The notes: generated from the sequence alone by a model not told the origin. 64,000 nucleotides of DNA from VRUE01 sp963807425 (GCA_963807425.1 CAWEBZ010000006.1:1-64000); one strand, 5' to 3'. Shown: positions 8,470-19,267, counted from the first letter of the stretch. Numbers and translations are program-made.

Positions 8470-10143
8470 TCAGTCTGTCCTGCCCCCGCTGACCATCGCC
8501 GCTGAAAAGGCCTCAAGGCAGGCTTCGAAAGCCGGGTCGACATCCAGTCCGTAGCTTCCGAAGATCTCATCGATCGACTCCCAGGCCAGGCTGCAGAGGT
8601 GGCGGACCCACCCGGGATGCACGACTCGGTCGCGGTCTCCGAATCCGAATGCAGGGCGGCGATGGTGGCGATGGAGAGGATTTCCGCAGGGCTCCAAATC
8701 GAAGGCCATCAAGCTTCCCCACTCACCGTGGACCTCCGTGGAGTAGGGCTGGAAGTTGAGAACGTAGAGATCCTTGAGGCCGGCCTCGATCGCCATCTCT
8801 CGGATGTTCTTGCCGGAGAAGCCGCCGCCGAGATCGATCGTCTGGAACTCCTCCATCTTGTCGACATTGACCTCCGCCTCGAGGCGACGATGTATTGCCT
8901 CCAGCCCCTCGTATCCCTCGAAGTCGTCGTTGTCGATGAACTCCTCGATCTGGAGCTTGAAGAGCTTGCGCTTACCGATGCCGTACTCCTTGAAGCGCCC
9001 GTACAGCTCGGGATCGTTCTTCTTGAGCAGCCAGCCGGTGACGATCCGGGTATCGATCATTGAGCGCGCCAGGTGCGGTCCCATCTGCGCGGTCCAGAGA
9101 CGGAAGTCCTCGACGAAGCGCTGCAGCAACCGGAAGTGGCGGGAGGCGAGGCCGAGCTTGACTTCATCGGGAGTGGGTTCGTAGAGATCGACCTCGCAGC
9201 GATCCGCCAGCACCCGCAACTGCTTGCCGAGCTCCGCGACGGCAGCCGAAAACGCCCGACAAAGCTCTGGGAGCGACGGCATCTCAGCCGCCTGTTGCGG
9301 CGAGGCGTCGTCCTCGTCGCCCTTGCTGTCGTCCTCGTCGAGCCCGTCAGCGGCCTCCGCCGGCATGTAGCCACGGAAGCTCTCCCAGGGCTCGCACTGG
9401 GAGATATGCCAGCTATGTCGCCAGAAGTACTCGGCCCAGCTTTGACCGATGGACTCGTCGTCCATCTGGAAGAAGCCGTTCCACATCGCTCTTCCCAGCG
9501 ACTCGGCAATCCGCCGCTCCTCCTCGTCGAGCCCATCGGGGTACTTCGGCATCAAGGTCACGAACTCGCTATCGGGCGGGACATGGACCTTTCCGTGCTT
9601 GACGTAGCGCGCCAGGACCATCAAGCGCAGCCGGCTCGACTCAGATCCCTTCGGGTCGAGCAATGGGGCGACGAGCCGCTTGAGGGAGCCCGCGCCGATC
9701 TCCGGGTCAGCCGAGTTCTCCTCCGCCCACTCCTCGTAGAGCCAGGCCGCCGGGCAGTCGGGGTAGAGCGCCAAGGCATGGCCCAGGGCGTCGGGAAGAC
9801 CCCAGGCAGCCCTTTCGATGAGGGCGCCGCGCGCCTCGGCGCGTCGCGCCTCCGGAATCAAGGCGAATCGAGAGATACGGCCATCGAGGATTTGAGTGCC
9901 GTCGGGAAAGAACTCATCGAGAGCGTCCAAGGGCTGATGGGCGGCCGGCAAATGCCCGGTCTCCTGCTCGACCGCGGCGAGCCAAAGGATGTCGGGAAGC
10001 GCTTCGTGGGTCCAGCTCACCTCTTGCATCTGGGGCAGCTGCTTGAGAGGAGGAACCAGGGTCTTTTTTTGGCGCTGATGGTCGTCGAGGCTCGAGGAGC
10101 CGCGCTTGCGCTTGCGCTTCCCGCCTCTGCCCTTCTTTGCCAT
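8470..10143 (-). CDS. DUF5677-like protein, 557 residues
   Basis: A single intact frame. The N-terminus is very basic (KKGRGGKRKRKRG). The middle part is acidic (LDEDDSKGDEDD). The C-terminal third has FRLLQRFVEDFRLWTAQMG, ARSMIDTRIVTGWLLKKND and YGIGKRKLFKLQIEE, resembling the helical DUF5677 domain in which a leading Arg and an E-x-W/I pattern recur. No catalytic motif is known to me. Another DUF5677-type protein is at 62673-63605. No signal or membrane segment. It follows ppk2 by only 11 bases on the same strand, so the two may be co-transcribed. Confidence 0.6.
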   Translation of the reverse strand: MAKKGRGGKRKRKRGSSSLDDHQRQKKTLVPPLKQLPQMQEVSWTHEALPDILWLAAVEQETGHLPAAHQPLDALDEFFPDGTQILDGRISRFALIPEARRAEARGALIERAAWGLPDALGHALALYPDCPAAWLYEEWAEENSADPEIGAGSLKRLVAPLLDPKGSESSRLRLMVLARYVKHGKVHVPPDSEFVTLMPKYPDGLDEEERRIAESLGRAMWNGFFQMDDESIGQSWAEYFWRHSWHISQCEPWESFRGYMPAEAADGLDEDDSKGDEDDASPQQAAEMPSLPELCRAFSAAVAELGKQLRVLADRCEVDLYEPTPDEVKLGLASRHFRLLQRFVEDFRLWTAQMGPHLARSMIDTRIVTGWLLKKNDPELYGRFKEYGIGKRKLFKLQIEEFIDNDDFEGYEGLEAIHRRLEAEVNVDKMEEFQTIDLGGGFSGKNIREMAIEAGLKDLYVLNFQPYSTEVHGEWGSLMAFDLEPCGNPLHRHHRRPAFGFGDRDRVVHPGWVRHLCSLAWESIDEIFGSYGLDVDPAFEACLEAFSAAMVSGGRTD

Positions 10144-10154
10144 GCCCTACTCGG

Positions 10155-10957
10155 TCATTCCACGCGGTAGCGCTCGGGGACGAAGTTCTGCGTGTCGACG
10201 GGTGGCCGCACATAGGCGCGCTCCTGGCGCGGCGGCAGCTCGATCTCCTCGTGATCGATCGCGCTCGTAGGGGATCTGGTCGAGCAGGTGCGCGATCAGG
10301 TTCAGCCGGGCCGTGCGCTTGTCGTCGGCCTCGACCACGAACCAGGGCGAGTCCTTGGTGTCGGTGTAGGCGAACATCTCGTCCTTGGCCTCGGCGTAGT
10401 CGACCCAGCGGGCACGCGCCTCGATGTCGATCGGGCTCAGCTTCCAGCGCTTGGCGGGGTCCTTGAGGCGGGCCATGGAAGCGGCGCTCCTGCTCCTCGT
10501 CGCTGACCGAGAGCCAGTACTTGAGGAGGACGATGCCCGAGCGCTGGATGATCGCTCGAACTGCGGGCAGGTGCGCATGAACTCCTCGTACTCGGCGTCG
10601 GTGCAGAAGCCCATCACCCGCTCGACGCCGGCGCGGTTGTACCAACTGCGGTCGAAGAGGACCATCTCTCCGGCCGCCGGCAGGTGCGCGACGTAGCGCT
10701 GGAAGTACCACTGGCGTGCGCTCGCGGTCGCTCGGCGTGCCGAGCGCGACGGTGCGGACCACCCGCGGGTTGGTCCGTTCGGTGATCCGGCGGATCACGC
10801 CGCCCTTGCCCGCGGTGTCGCGACCCTCGAAGAGGACGACGACCTTCGAGCCCCTCCTGGACGATCCACTCCTGCAGGCGCACCAGCTCGACCTGCAGGC
10901 GCTTCAGCTCCTTCTCGTACTCAGCGCGAGTAAGAACTTTCGTTTTGATAGCCCCAC
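10155..10957 (-). CDS. ppk2: Polyphosphate kinase 2 family
   Basis: Pieces in three frames assemble to a full PPK2 of about 265 residues: LQEWIVQEG, then a Walker A-like region seen as FEGRDTAGKGG after frame correction, RTVALGTPSDRERT, a Walker B/lid segment VLFDRSWYNRAGVERVMGF, and RLKDPAKRWKLSPIDIEAR followed by YTDTKDSPWFVVEADDK. PPK2 enzymes transfer phosphate between polyphosphate and nucleotides. The start is uncertain: the frame begins IKTKVLTRAEYEKELKRLQ, and a GTG at 10957 becomes the start if one base is missing near 10945. Stop TGA at 10155-10157. Confidence 0.85.
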
Positions 10958-11038
10958 CCTACCCCTGTGAAAAGAGGAGGCTGGGCTGACTGTGACACCC
11001 CTAGATTTGGCCCAAGAAGCCGCGAATCGTCTTCAGGA

Positions 11039-11056
11039 AGCCACGCCCGCGTGGCT
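11039..11056 (-). terminator. Hairpin after the ABC exporter operon
   Basis: AGCCACGC-CC-GCGTGGCT, a perfect 8 bp stem, lies about 30 bases past the permease stop on the minus strand, inside the 127-base gap before ppk2. No strong T tract. Confidence 0.4.
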
Positions 11057-11084
11057 GGTAATCGTCCTAGCGTGGCGATCGGTG

Positions 11085-11863
11085 CTATCCCGATAGATCG
11101 CGCCGCTCAAAGAGCCAGGCGCCAAACGTCGCGACGACAACTGCAGCAGCAGCGACCCCACAGAAGGCGACCGGTTCGATGCCGTCTTCGATCGCGTTCC
11201 CGTAGTACTTGAAGACCGAGACGTAACGCACGCCGGAGAGGTCGGTGTCGAGTCGGCCGATCAGGTCGATCACGTACATCGAGACCAGGACGCCCGCGAC
11301 CGATCCGGTGACGACGCTGGTGCGCAAAGACCAGCCGGTGGCAACGACGCCGAGCCCGGCGAACAGCAGCGCCAGCGGCCAGACGTTGGCGAAGCCGGCA
11401 ACGGCGGAGCCGAACGACAGACCGGCGCCGGATAGTGCGCTGCCGAGGGCGGTGAATGCGACCGTGACCGCCAAGACCAGGACCAGCTCGATGGCCGTTG
11501 CCGCGAAGCTCGCCGCCGCGAGAATGCTGCGCGAGACCGGCGCCGAGAGCAGGACGTCGAGACGGCCGGTTTCAGCGGCGCCGGAGAGGCCGCTTGCGAC
11601 CGCCCTAACCGCCATGTAGCCAAGGGCGAGCGGCACGATCAGACTCAGCATCTCGGCCTGCAGGTACTGCTCGACATTGGCCAGTTCGCTGACTCCGAAA
11701 GCTTCCTTCAGTGCCGGGGGATAACCCTTGGTCGCCTTGACAGCGCGTCTTCGATCGAGGGGAAAATCGCGACGATGAAGGCTGACCAGAGGCCGAGGGC
11801 AAGGCCCCAGGCGAAGACGGAGCGACGCCGGTCGTGGAGGTGGGTCGCGACCAGATGCCTCAT
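11085..11863 (-). CDS. ABC-2-type exporter permease, frameshifted
   Basis: The ATG at 11863 overlaps the stop of the ATPase gene (ATGA). The corrected N-terminus reads MRHLVATHLHDRRRSVFAWG, then a first helix, a loop with KEAFGVSELANVEQYLQAEM, and five further hydrophobic segments, ending FGAWLFERRDLSG. This fits the six-helix permease of drug or lipid ABC exporters. One frame change near 11760. It should pair with the adjacent ATPase; substrate not evident. Confidence 0.7.
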
Positions 11864-12752
11864 CCGGCTCCGCCTTCCTCGTAGTAGGTGAGGAAGACCT
11901 CCTCGAGCGTCGGATGGGCGATCTCGACGTCGGTGACGTGGTGGCCGGCGATCGCCTTGATCGCCTGGTCGAGATCTCCACCGATGAGAAAGGAGGCGCG
12001 ACGGCCCTCGACCTTCAGCTCGCTGACCCCCGAAAGCACTTTCAACTCCGCCAAGTCGGCTGGCTCGGCCAACTCCAGCCTTACCCGGCGCTTGGCCTTG
12101 CCGAGTAGCTCGGCGATCCGCTCCACGGCGATCAGGCGTCCGGCGCGCACGATGCCAACTCGGTCGCAGACCCGCTCCACCTCGTCGAGCTCATGCGAGG
12201 AGATGAAGACCGCACAGCCGCGTTCGCGCTCCTCGCCGACCAGGGCCAGGAACTCCTCCTGCATCAGGGGGTCTAGTCCACTGGTCGGCTCGTCGAGGAT
12301 CAATAGCTCGGGTTCGTGGAAGGTCGCAAGGATCAGGCCGACCTTCTGCCGGTTGCCGCGCGAGAGCTCGCCCAAAGGACGGTCGAGGTTGGCTCGAAAG
12401 CGCTTTGCCAGCGCCTCCGCCCTGCCAACGTCGTTCATCCCGCGAAGTCGAGCCAAGAGCGAGAGCGCTTCGCGGCCGCTGGCTCCTTTTCCGTAGCCGA
12501 AATCCCCAGGCAGGTTGCCGAGCCGCGCCCGGATCGCAACACTCTCGCGCCGGCTGTCGAGTCCGAAGATCCGAGCGCTGCCGGAGGTCGGATGGAGCAG
12601 GTCGAGCAGGGTGCGGATCGTGGTCGTCTTGCCGGCGCCGTTGGGACCGAGAAACCCGAAGACCTCCCAGCCTCAACGGTGATCGTCACGTCCTCGATGC
12701 CCCGCGCGGTCCCGTAGGACTTGGTCAGCCGCTCGGTCTCGATCACTGACAC
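11860..12752 (-). CDS. ABC transporter ATP-binding protein, frameshifted near Walker A
   Basis: Starts VSVIETERLTKSYGTARGIEDV at a GTG. Walker A falls in a shifted frame (FLGPNGAGKTTT recovered around 12640). The signature LGELSRGNRQKVGLILA, Walker B ELLILDEPTSGLDPL and the H-loop ISSHELDEVERV are intact in the second half. A C-terminal regulatory segment follows, as in export-type ATPases. Two frame changes near 12670 and 12490. It is divergent from the dehydrogenase at 12803 and coupled to the permease. Confidence 0.8.
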
Positions 12753-12802
12753 CGGCGCATACTCGCAGGGCTAAGCTGAACGGAACGAGGAGAGGGCGAA
12801 CG

Positions 12803-13842
12803 ATGAAGGCTTACCAGCTCACGGCCTGGCAGACGCCACCGCAGCTGCGCGAGGTGGAGGTTCCCGAGCCCGGACCTGGAGAAGTGCTGCTCAAAGTAGG
12901 TGGCGCCGGAGCCTGCCACTCAGACCTTCACCTGATGGAATGGCCGGAGGGCCTGATGAACTTCGACCTGCCGTTCACCCTCGGCCATGAGAACGCCGGT
13001 TGGGTGGAGGCACTTGGGGCCGGCGTCGAGGGCCTGGAGGTTGGCGAGCCAGTTGCCGTCTACGGCCCTTGGGGCTGCGGTCGCTGCCGCGCCTGTCGCC
13101 GCTCGGCGGAGAACTACTGTGAGCGCCAGGCGGAGATCGGGGCCTTCGGCGGCGGCCTCGGCCTCGACGGTGGCATGGCCGAGTACATGCTCGTGCCGCA
13201 CCCCCGTCTACTGCTGCCGCTCGGCGACCTCGACCCTCGCGACGCCGCGCCGCTCTCCGACGCCGCGCTGACCCCCTACCACGCCGTGAAGCGATCCTTG
13301 AACCTTCTCGTGCCGGGATCGACGGCGGTGGTGATCGGCGTCGGCGGCCTCGGCCACATGGCGGTGCAGATCCTCCGCGCTCTCAGCCCGGCGCGGGTGA
13401 TCGCGGTCGACACCTCCCACGAGAAGCTGCGGTTGGCGCGCGAGGTTGGCGCCGAGGAGGCCGTCATGGCAGGCGAGGGGGCGGCAGACGCAATCAATGA
13501 CGCGATGGGGGGACGTGGCGCCGAGCTCGTGGTCGACATGGTCGGAAGCGATGACACCCTCGCCCTCTCCGCACAGCTCGTCCGCTTCGAGAGCCACCTC
13601 ACGGTGGTTGGCCTGGCCGGAGGAACCTTCCAGTTCGGCTTCGGCGCCCTGCCCTTCGAGTGCCAGCTCACGATTCCCTACTGGGGCAGCGCGGTCGAGT
13701 TGATGGAGGTTCTCGACTTGCTCGAGCAGGGAAAATCCGCTCCCACGTCGAGCGCTTCTCCCTGGATCGAGTGGAGGACGCCTACGAGAAGATGCGCAAC
13801 GGCAACCTCGACGGCCGCGCGGTGATCTGCCCGCACGGGTAG
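12803..13842 (+). CDS. Zinc-dependent medium-chain alcohol dehydrogenase
   Basis: Starts MKAYQLTAWQTPPQLREVEVPEP. GACHSDLHLMEWPEG and GHENAG hold the catalytic zinc ligands (Cys, His-Glu). CGRCRACRRSAENYC provides the four structural-zinc cysteines. VIGVGGLGHMAVQ is the Rossmann glycine motif, with D in AVDTSHEK favouring NAD. About 346 residues after correcting one frame change near 13733; the end is RNGNLDGRAVICPHG. Soluble oxidoreductase of alcohols/aldehydes; the substrate cannot be told. Confidence 0.85.
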
Positions 13843-13852
13843 CAGCGCGGCG

Positions 13853-14305
13853 TCACCTTCGCCCCGACTTTCTTTGCAACCCCCGCACGACGGCGGGTCC
13901 GGTTGCGATCCACGCCAATACCAGCGGCCAGGCCCTTCCCTCTCTGAGGTCGTATTCATCAAGGAGAGACCGCCAGGACTTCTTGGCTACCAATCGGCCG
14001 AATCCAAACTCGAAGACGACCGTCAGCGCCAGCCAAGCTGCGCCGATTCCCAGCGCCTCTGAGTTCTTCGCAATCGGCCACCGCCGTTGGAGCTTCCAGA
14101 AGAAGACGGCAAAAGCGCCCATGCCGGAAAGGGCTGAGAGCTGATTGGCCGTTCGCTCCCCCAGCCGCCTGCCGAAAGTCGCCTCTCTAGCCATTCCGTT
14201 GGCGATACCGATTGCCGCCCCACCGCCCCAGGCAGCGATCCATCGAACGGCAATTTTTCGTGGCGAGCCGATTGGTGTGGAGTCGAAGCGGTCTTCAGAA
14301 GTCAT
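13853..14305 (-). CDS. Conserved membrane protein, four hydrophobic segments
   Basis: 150 residues, one clean frame. Helices lie around VRWIAAWGGGAAIGIANG, LSALSGMGAFAVFFW, IGAAWLALTVVFEFGFG and WPLVLAWIATGPAVV. A conserved-looking FEFGFGRLVAKKSW..L..EYDLREGR stretch lies between helices 3 and 4. I do not recognise a function. It is convergent with the dehydrogenase gene. Confidence 0.6.
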   Translation of the reverse strand: MTSEDRFDSTPIGSPRKIAVRWIAAWGGGAAIGIANGMAREATFGRRLGERTANQLSALSGMGAFAVFFWKLQRRWPIAKNSEALGIGAAWLALTVVFEFGFGRLVAKKSWRSLLDEYDLREGRAWPLVLAWIATGPAVVRGLQRKSGRR

Positions 14306-14377
14306 TGTCGAATCGCGGGTCTGGAGGCTTAAAAGTATTGCTCGGTCGTCTCGCGCATAACCGACTAGCCTGGCCCC

Positions 14378-14830
14378 ATGTTCAAAAAGATCCTCGTGGC
14401 ATTTGATGGCTCAGCCCACTCCGAGGAGGCCCTACGCAAGGCGGTCGAGCTTGCAGGCAAGGGCGGCCACCTGACCATTCTCAGCGTCGCTCCCCCATCC
14501 AACCAGCTGGATCGTGGGGGGACAGATGGGCGTGGCATTTGGGAGCGAGGAACTCCAGAAGGAGATCGACAACTCGTGGACCTCGCAGTCGACCAAGCTC
14601 TCGCAACCGTTCCCGATGAGGTTCGGAGCAGAGCGGATACGAAGCTGTCGCACGGCTCAGCCGGGCCGTCAATCGCCGACGAGGCAGCCGCGGGTGACTA
14701 TGACCTTCTGATTGTCGGCTCGCGAGGGCATACGGCCTTGGGCGGCTTCCTCGGCAGCGTCAGCCTGCATTTGGCCCATGCGAGTTCGATCCCAATTCTG
14801 ATCGTTCAACCCCAAGACACCGATTCCTAA
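14378..14830 (+). CDS. Universal stress protein (UspA family)
   Basis: 150 residues. Starts MFKKILVAFDGSAHSEEALRKAVEL and ends with VGSRGHTALGGFLGSVSLHLAHASSIPILIVQP, the G-x2-G-x9-G(S/T) ATP-binding motif of UspA proteins of the ATP-binding subgroup. Single soluble domain. Monocistronic by context. Confidence 0.9.
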   Translation: MFKKILVAFDGSAHSEEALRKAVELAGKGGHLTILSVAPPSNQLDRGGTDGRGIWERGTPEGDRQLVDLAVDQALATVPDEVRSRADTKLSHGSAGPSIADEAAAGDYDLLIVGSRGHTALGGFLGSVSLHLAHASSIPILIVQPQDTDS

Positions 14831-14867
14831 TGGCCTTGGCCTAGTCAATCGACCACCTCATCGAGTC

Positions 14868-15810
14868 CTAAGTGGCTATTGGCGTTGCGATCGCCAGGTA
14901 GACGGCGATCGACAGCAGGTCCTGGATGATCGTCGCCAAAGGCCCCGAGCCGAAAGCTGGGTCACTGCCAAAGCGCGACAGCAGGCGGGGCAGGACGGTC
15001 GCCACCGAGGTTGCGATCGAGCAGCTCGCGGTCAGGGCCAGCGCTACCGCGAGGGCTACGTCGGCATCGCCCCAGCCGATCAAGGCAAAGGGGAAGAACG
15101 AGAGCCCGATCAGGACTCCGATCAGGACCCCGGTGATCAGCTCTCGTCGGACGACCGTTCGCATGTCGATACCTGCGCTCATCCCCCGGATCAGCAGCGT
15201 CTCGGTCTGCGTCCCGACCGCATCGGCCATGTAGACGACCGCGGGAACGAAGAAGGCGAGGAGGACCACCTGCTCCAGCTGGGCCTCGAAAGCGCCGACG
15301 ATCACCGCCGAGGCCATCGCCCCGACGAGGCCGATCAGCAGCCAGGGCAGCCGGTGCAGGAGCCGGCGGCTGACCGGCTCTTCGGCCGCCAGGCGAGCGC
15401 GCCCGCTGCTGGCGAGATAGCCACCGAGGCGGGCTGCGTCCTCATCGTGCTGCGCAAGCAGGCGGCCGATCAGCTTGTGCGATGGCACGAGGCCGACGAA
15501 CGAACCGTCTGAGTCGAGGACGGCCAGGTTGCTCTGCCGGCGGCGCACCATCTGCCACGCGGCCGCCTCCTCGGATTCATCCGGCCGCATCACCGCCGGA
15601 TCGCGGTCGATCAGGTCTTCGAGAGGAGTGTCTCTCAGGAGCCTCGAGCAATCGGCTCAGCGCCACGAGGCCGACTAGCCTGCCCTCATCGAGCACCACG
15701 ACGCCCTCGACGAGATCGAACGATTTACCGACTATGGAGCGACGGGCCTCGGCGAGCGGATTGTGACGGTGAGATGACCGGAACCCGAGCAGTTGAATGA
15801 TCTCTGAGCC
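14868..15810 (-). CDS. MgtE-like magnesium/divalent cation transporter with CBS domains
   Basis: The N-terminal half has two CBS motifs (SIVGKSFDLVEGVVVLDEGR and, after one frame change near 15640, RRQSNLAVLDSDGSFVGLVP). The C-terminal half has five hydrophobic segments with VVYMADAVGTQTETLLIRG, the MgtE signature region, and a conserved Asp in SRFGSDPAFGSGPLATIIQD that binds Mg2+ in MgtE. The N-terminal MgtE helical domain is absent, so this is a short form. The start is unclear: GGGAGG lies at about 15812-15817 but only non-standard codons follow. Confidence 0.75.
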
Positions 15811-15829
15811 TCCCCGGTGAAAAGGTCGC

Positions 15830-17180
15830 GTGATTCGTCCATCCAATCCATTCTCGCGCCGCGGACGGTCGGTAAGCGATGGTGAGCGCCCGGGGAAGCT
15901 GCGCCGGGTCGTCTCGCGGCGGATGCTCTTCTTCTTCATTCTCGGCGACATTCTGGGTGGCGGGATCTACGCGCTTGTCGGCGAGGTCGGCAGCGAGGTC
16001 GGCGGCGCGATCTGGGCTTCGTTCTTGGTTGCTCTCCTCCTCGCCGCGCTAACCGCGGGCTCCTACGCCGAACTGGTGACGAAGTACCCGCGAGCCGGCG
16101 GCGCCGCCTTCTACGCCAAGGAGGCTTTCCGCAGTCCTTTGGTCGCCTTCCTCGTCGCCTTCGCGGTGATGGCCTCCGGCGTCACCTCGGCGAGCGCACT
16201 CGCGCGGGCTTTCGGCGGCGACTACCTCGCCGAGTTCGTTGCAGTTCCGGTCGCGGTGGCGGCCCTGGTCTTCATCGCAGCCGTGGCGGTGATCAATTTC
16301 ATCGGGATCCTCGATCTCGGTTCGCCTCAACGTCGTCCTGACGCTGGTCGAGCTGGGCGGGCTCGTCCTGGTCGTGGTCGATCGGCGTAGCCGCCCTCAC
16401 CAGCGGCGAGGGCGACCCGGGCAGGGCCGTCGAGTTCAAGGAGGGCTCGGCTCCCGGCCTTGGCGATCCTCGCCGGCGCCGCGCTCGCCTTCTACGCGCT
16501 GATCGGCTTCGAGGACTCGGTCAACATCGCCGAGGAGACGACTCGGCCGGCGCGCTCCTACCCCTCGCCCTGTTCGCCGGCCTGGCTGTTGCCGGCGCGA
16601 TCTACCTCGTGGTGACGATCGTCGCCTCGATGGCCGTCCCGACCGAGCGTCTCGAAACCTCCAGCGGGGCCCTGCTCGAGGTCGTTCAGATCGGCCCCTC
16701 GCCGTCCCGACCAAGGTCTTCTCGGCGATCGGGCTGATGGCCTTGGCGAACGGCGCGCTGATCAACATGATCATGGCCTCGCGCTTGCTCTATGGAATGG
16801 CGAAAGAGGACGTGCTGCTCTCGTCCTTTGGTCGCTTGAGCCGGCGCAAGACCCCGCTGGTGGCGATCGCGTTCACGACCCTGATCGCGGCGGGTCTGAT
16901 CCTCACGGGTGACCTCGGGGCGCTGGCCGACACGACGGTGCTTCTCCTGTTGGGCGTCTTCATTGCCGTCAACGTCTCGGCCCTGCTGCTGCGAAAGAAC
17001 CATGTCGACCATGACCACTTCAGGGTGCCACTCGCGCTCCCGTTCCTTGGCATCGCTGCCTGCGCCGTCGTCATGACCCAAGTCGAGGGCGAGACCTGGC
17101 TGCGAGCGGGGGCGCTCCTTTGCCTCGGCCTGGGCCTGTGGGCGATCCAGCGGATCGCCCTAAGAGCCGCACCGGGGTGA
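15830..17180 (+). CDS. APC-superfamily amino-acid permease, frameshifted
   Basis: The start GTG at 15830 is provisional. RMLFFFILGDILGGGIYALVGEV is the APC helix-1 motif with the unwound GGGIY. About 11-12 hydrophobic segments follow across three frame changes near 16315, 16440-16560 and 16690. Other family marks are SYAELVTKYPRAGGAAFY and FEDSVNIAEETTRPAR. Ends IALRAAPG. About 450 residues, normal for the family. The 5' end overlaps or abuts the divergent MgtE gene. Confidence 0.8.
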
Positions 17181-17212
17181 AGAGGACTTAGGGGACTGGC
17201 GTCTGTCCGCCG

Positions 17213-17956
17213 TCAAACGCCTAGCAGGAGGCTCAGCGCCAGCATCAGGGCGCCGCCGGCAGCGATGCCGACTCCCGGCCCGATCGGCTTGGTCGGTCGC
17301 GCAAACGCCTTCGGCAGCATCTCGATGAAGATCAACGCCAGCATCGCCCCGGCGGCGAAGGCAAAGGAGAAGGGGAGCAATCCCTGGATCTGCTCGACGA
17401 GGAGATACGCGAACAGCGCCCCGACCGGCTGCGGGGCGCTGGTGGCGACCGCCGCCCAGAACTGACGGCTGCGGCTGAAGCCGGCCACCGCCATCGGAAT
17501 CGCGACGCTGGTCCCCTCGGGAATGTTCTGGAGCGCGATCGCGAGGATCACGAACAGGCCGAGCCCGGCGCGATCAGAGGCGAAGGCCGTGCCCACCGCG
17601 AACCCCTCGGGGAGGCTGTGGACGAAGAGCACCAGGAAGACCAGGGCCGAGGTGCGGGCACCGGGGCCGGAGCGGCCCATGAAGGTGGCGTGAGGGTCCA
17701 GCCGGGCGCGGGCCAGAACCAGCAGCCCCGCTCCCACCGCCAGTCCACCGATCACCGACAGGGCCGAGCCTTCTTCGGTCGCGGGGATCAATAGGCCGGC
17801 GACCGAGGCCACACCCATCACTCCGGCCGCGAAACCGAGCAGAAGCGGCGTTAGCTGGGCCGCGCGGTGACCAAGAAAGAAGACGGGGATCGCACCCAGG
17901 CCGGTGGCAAGGGTGGTGGCGCATGCGGCAAGCAGCAAGACGACAACCTCCGGCAT
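17213..17956 (-). CDS. ZIP-family divalent metal transporter
   Basis: 247 residues, one clean frame, eight hydrophobic segments. VHSLPEGFAVG and LQNIPEGTSVAIPM are the paired H-S-x-P-E-G and N-x-P-E-G metal-site motifs of helices 4 and 5. The N-terminus GLGAIPVFFLG is also typical of ZupT-like members. Imports Zn/Fe/Mn-type ions. Convergent with the APC permease. Confidence 0.88.
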   Translation of the reverse strand: MPEVVVLLLAACATTLATGLGAIPVFFLGHRAAQLTPLLLGFAAGVMGVASVAGLLIPATEEGSALSVIGGLAVGAGLLVLARARLDPHATFMGRSGPGARTSALVFLVLFVHSLPEGFAVGTAFASDRAGLGLFVILAIALQNIPEGTSVAIPMAVAGFSRSRQFWAAVATSAPQPVGALFAYLLVEQIQGLLPFSFAFAAGAMLALIFIEMLPKAFARPTKPIGPGVGIAAGGALMLALSLLLGV

Positions 17957-17965
17957 GTCAGCGGG

Positions 17966-19146
17966 TCAGCTGCTGTCCGGAGAAGACCTAAGGGATCGCG
18001 CGGCGGCGTCAGAGGTCGAAGCCAGAAATGGCGCCAGGTATTTCCCGACGATCTTGCCTTCATCGCGCCAGGGGGGTGCGTCGCTGAAGGTCGAAGTTTC
18101 ACCGTGGCCGCCGCCCAGCTTCCCATAGAGATATTTGGGCTCCTCCCCGGTCAGCAGTACCGCGCGCAGCACCGGCTCAAACGGTTGAGGCTCGACCGGG
18201 CTGCCGATCTGAGCCGCGATCACCTCCGCGGCGGCGTCTGCCTGCTGCGTGGCGATGCCGCCCTGCTTGACGGGAAAGTTCGTCACATCTCCAACGGCGA
18301 AGACGTCTTGGAGACCTCGAACCAGACTGTGCTCGTCAACGGGAATGAAGCCGTCCTCGTCGTTGGGAAGACCCTCAACGGACCTTCCCTCGAAACTCGG
18401 CGCGCTCACTACTGCGTCGGCTTCGATGGGATCCCCTGGGGCGATGTCCAGATGCCCGTTCTCGAACTTGACGGGACTAGCGCCGGTGACAATCTCGATC
18501 CCACGCTCGGCAAGCAGTTGGTCCATCTGCTCGCTGGCGCTCACCCCGAACAACTGGAGGGGCGCATCCTCGGGGGTGACGATTCTCAGCTCCGCACTCG
18601 GGGCGTCTGCATCTTTCAACTGCGCTGCGGCGAGGAGGGCCAGCTCATAGATCGGCAGCGGCCACGCCGAGTCCTGCTGGCATCGTGAAGACCACCTTCC
18701 TCAGCGTGCCGGCCTGGAGCTCGCGCACCACATCAGCGGAAGCGTCTTCATCTGAAGCACCCCAAAACGTCGCCGCGCCGGGAACGGTCCAAAGCATCCG
18801 CGCGCCGGAAGCCACGATCAAATAGTCGTAGTCGACGTCGTCCCCGTCGTGCGTCGTGGCGCGCTGCCCCTCCGTGTCCACGGAGACGATGCTGTCGAGA
18901 GAAAAGGAAGCACCGCAGCGCTCGGTCAACTGCTGAAGATCGAACTTGAGCACCTCGCCAACGCCAAAGGGCTCGGTGACAGCCAGGGGTCGGTAGAGGA
19001 ACTCGCGGCGCGGCGCATGGACTGCGATCTCAACGCGGTCTCCGCAGAGGTCATGCAGAGCGACCATTGCCTCGACCCCGCCAACGCCCGCCGCCGACGA
19101 TGAGAACCCTCGGCCTGGAAGCGCCCTGCGATGAGGTTCGGGCCAT
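17966..19146 (-). CDS. FAD/NAD(P)-dependent oxidoreductase, sulfide:quinone reductase-like
   Basis: The ATG at 19146 gives MARTSSQGASRPRVLIVGGG; after a one-base correction near 19090 the dinucleotide motif continues VGGVEAMVALHDL. Further marks: DYDYLIVASGARMLW, a second nucleotide-binding half, and LQDVFAVGDVTNFPVKQGGIATQQA, the C-terminal FAD GD motif. This arrangement fits the SQR/NDH-2 branch. The Cys pair of true sulfide:quinone reductases was not seen, so the substrate is open. Frame changes near 19090 and 18640. Confidence 0.7.
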
Positions 19147-19211
19147 GCCTCACATTACAGACCTACTCGATTTGAGTGGACCTAAATGAGGCAGGCATGA
19201 GCGCTCTGGAG

Positions 19212-19264
19212 AAAGGGGGGTATCCGGTTAGCTGGCCCGATTACAGGCAAAGGGGGTATCCGGT
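19212..19264. repeat. Direct repeat AAAGGGG(G)GTATCCGGT, two copies
   Basis: Copies at 19212-19228 and 19249-19264, start to start about 37 bases, immediately upstream of the RNase HI gene. It could be a duplicated operator or promoter element; GGGTAT recalls the -10 of stress sigma factors, but no matching GTTT -35 is at the right distance. Confidence 0.45.
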
Positions 19265-19267
19265 CTA

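Noticed and set aside
19212..19264. Stress-sigma (SigF/SigB-like) tandem promoters
   Set aside because: GGGTAT -10-like parts are present, but no GTTT-type -35 lies at 15-17 bases.
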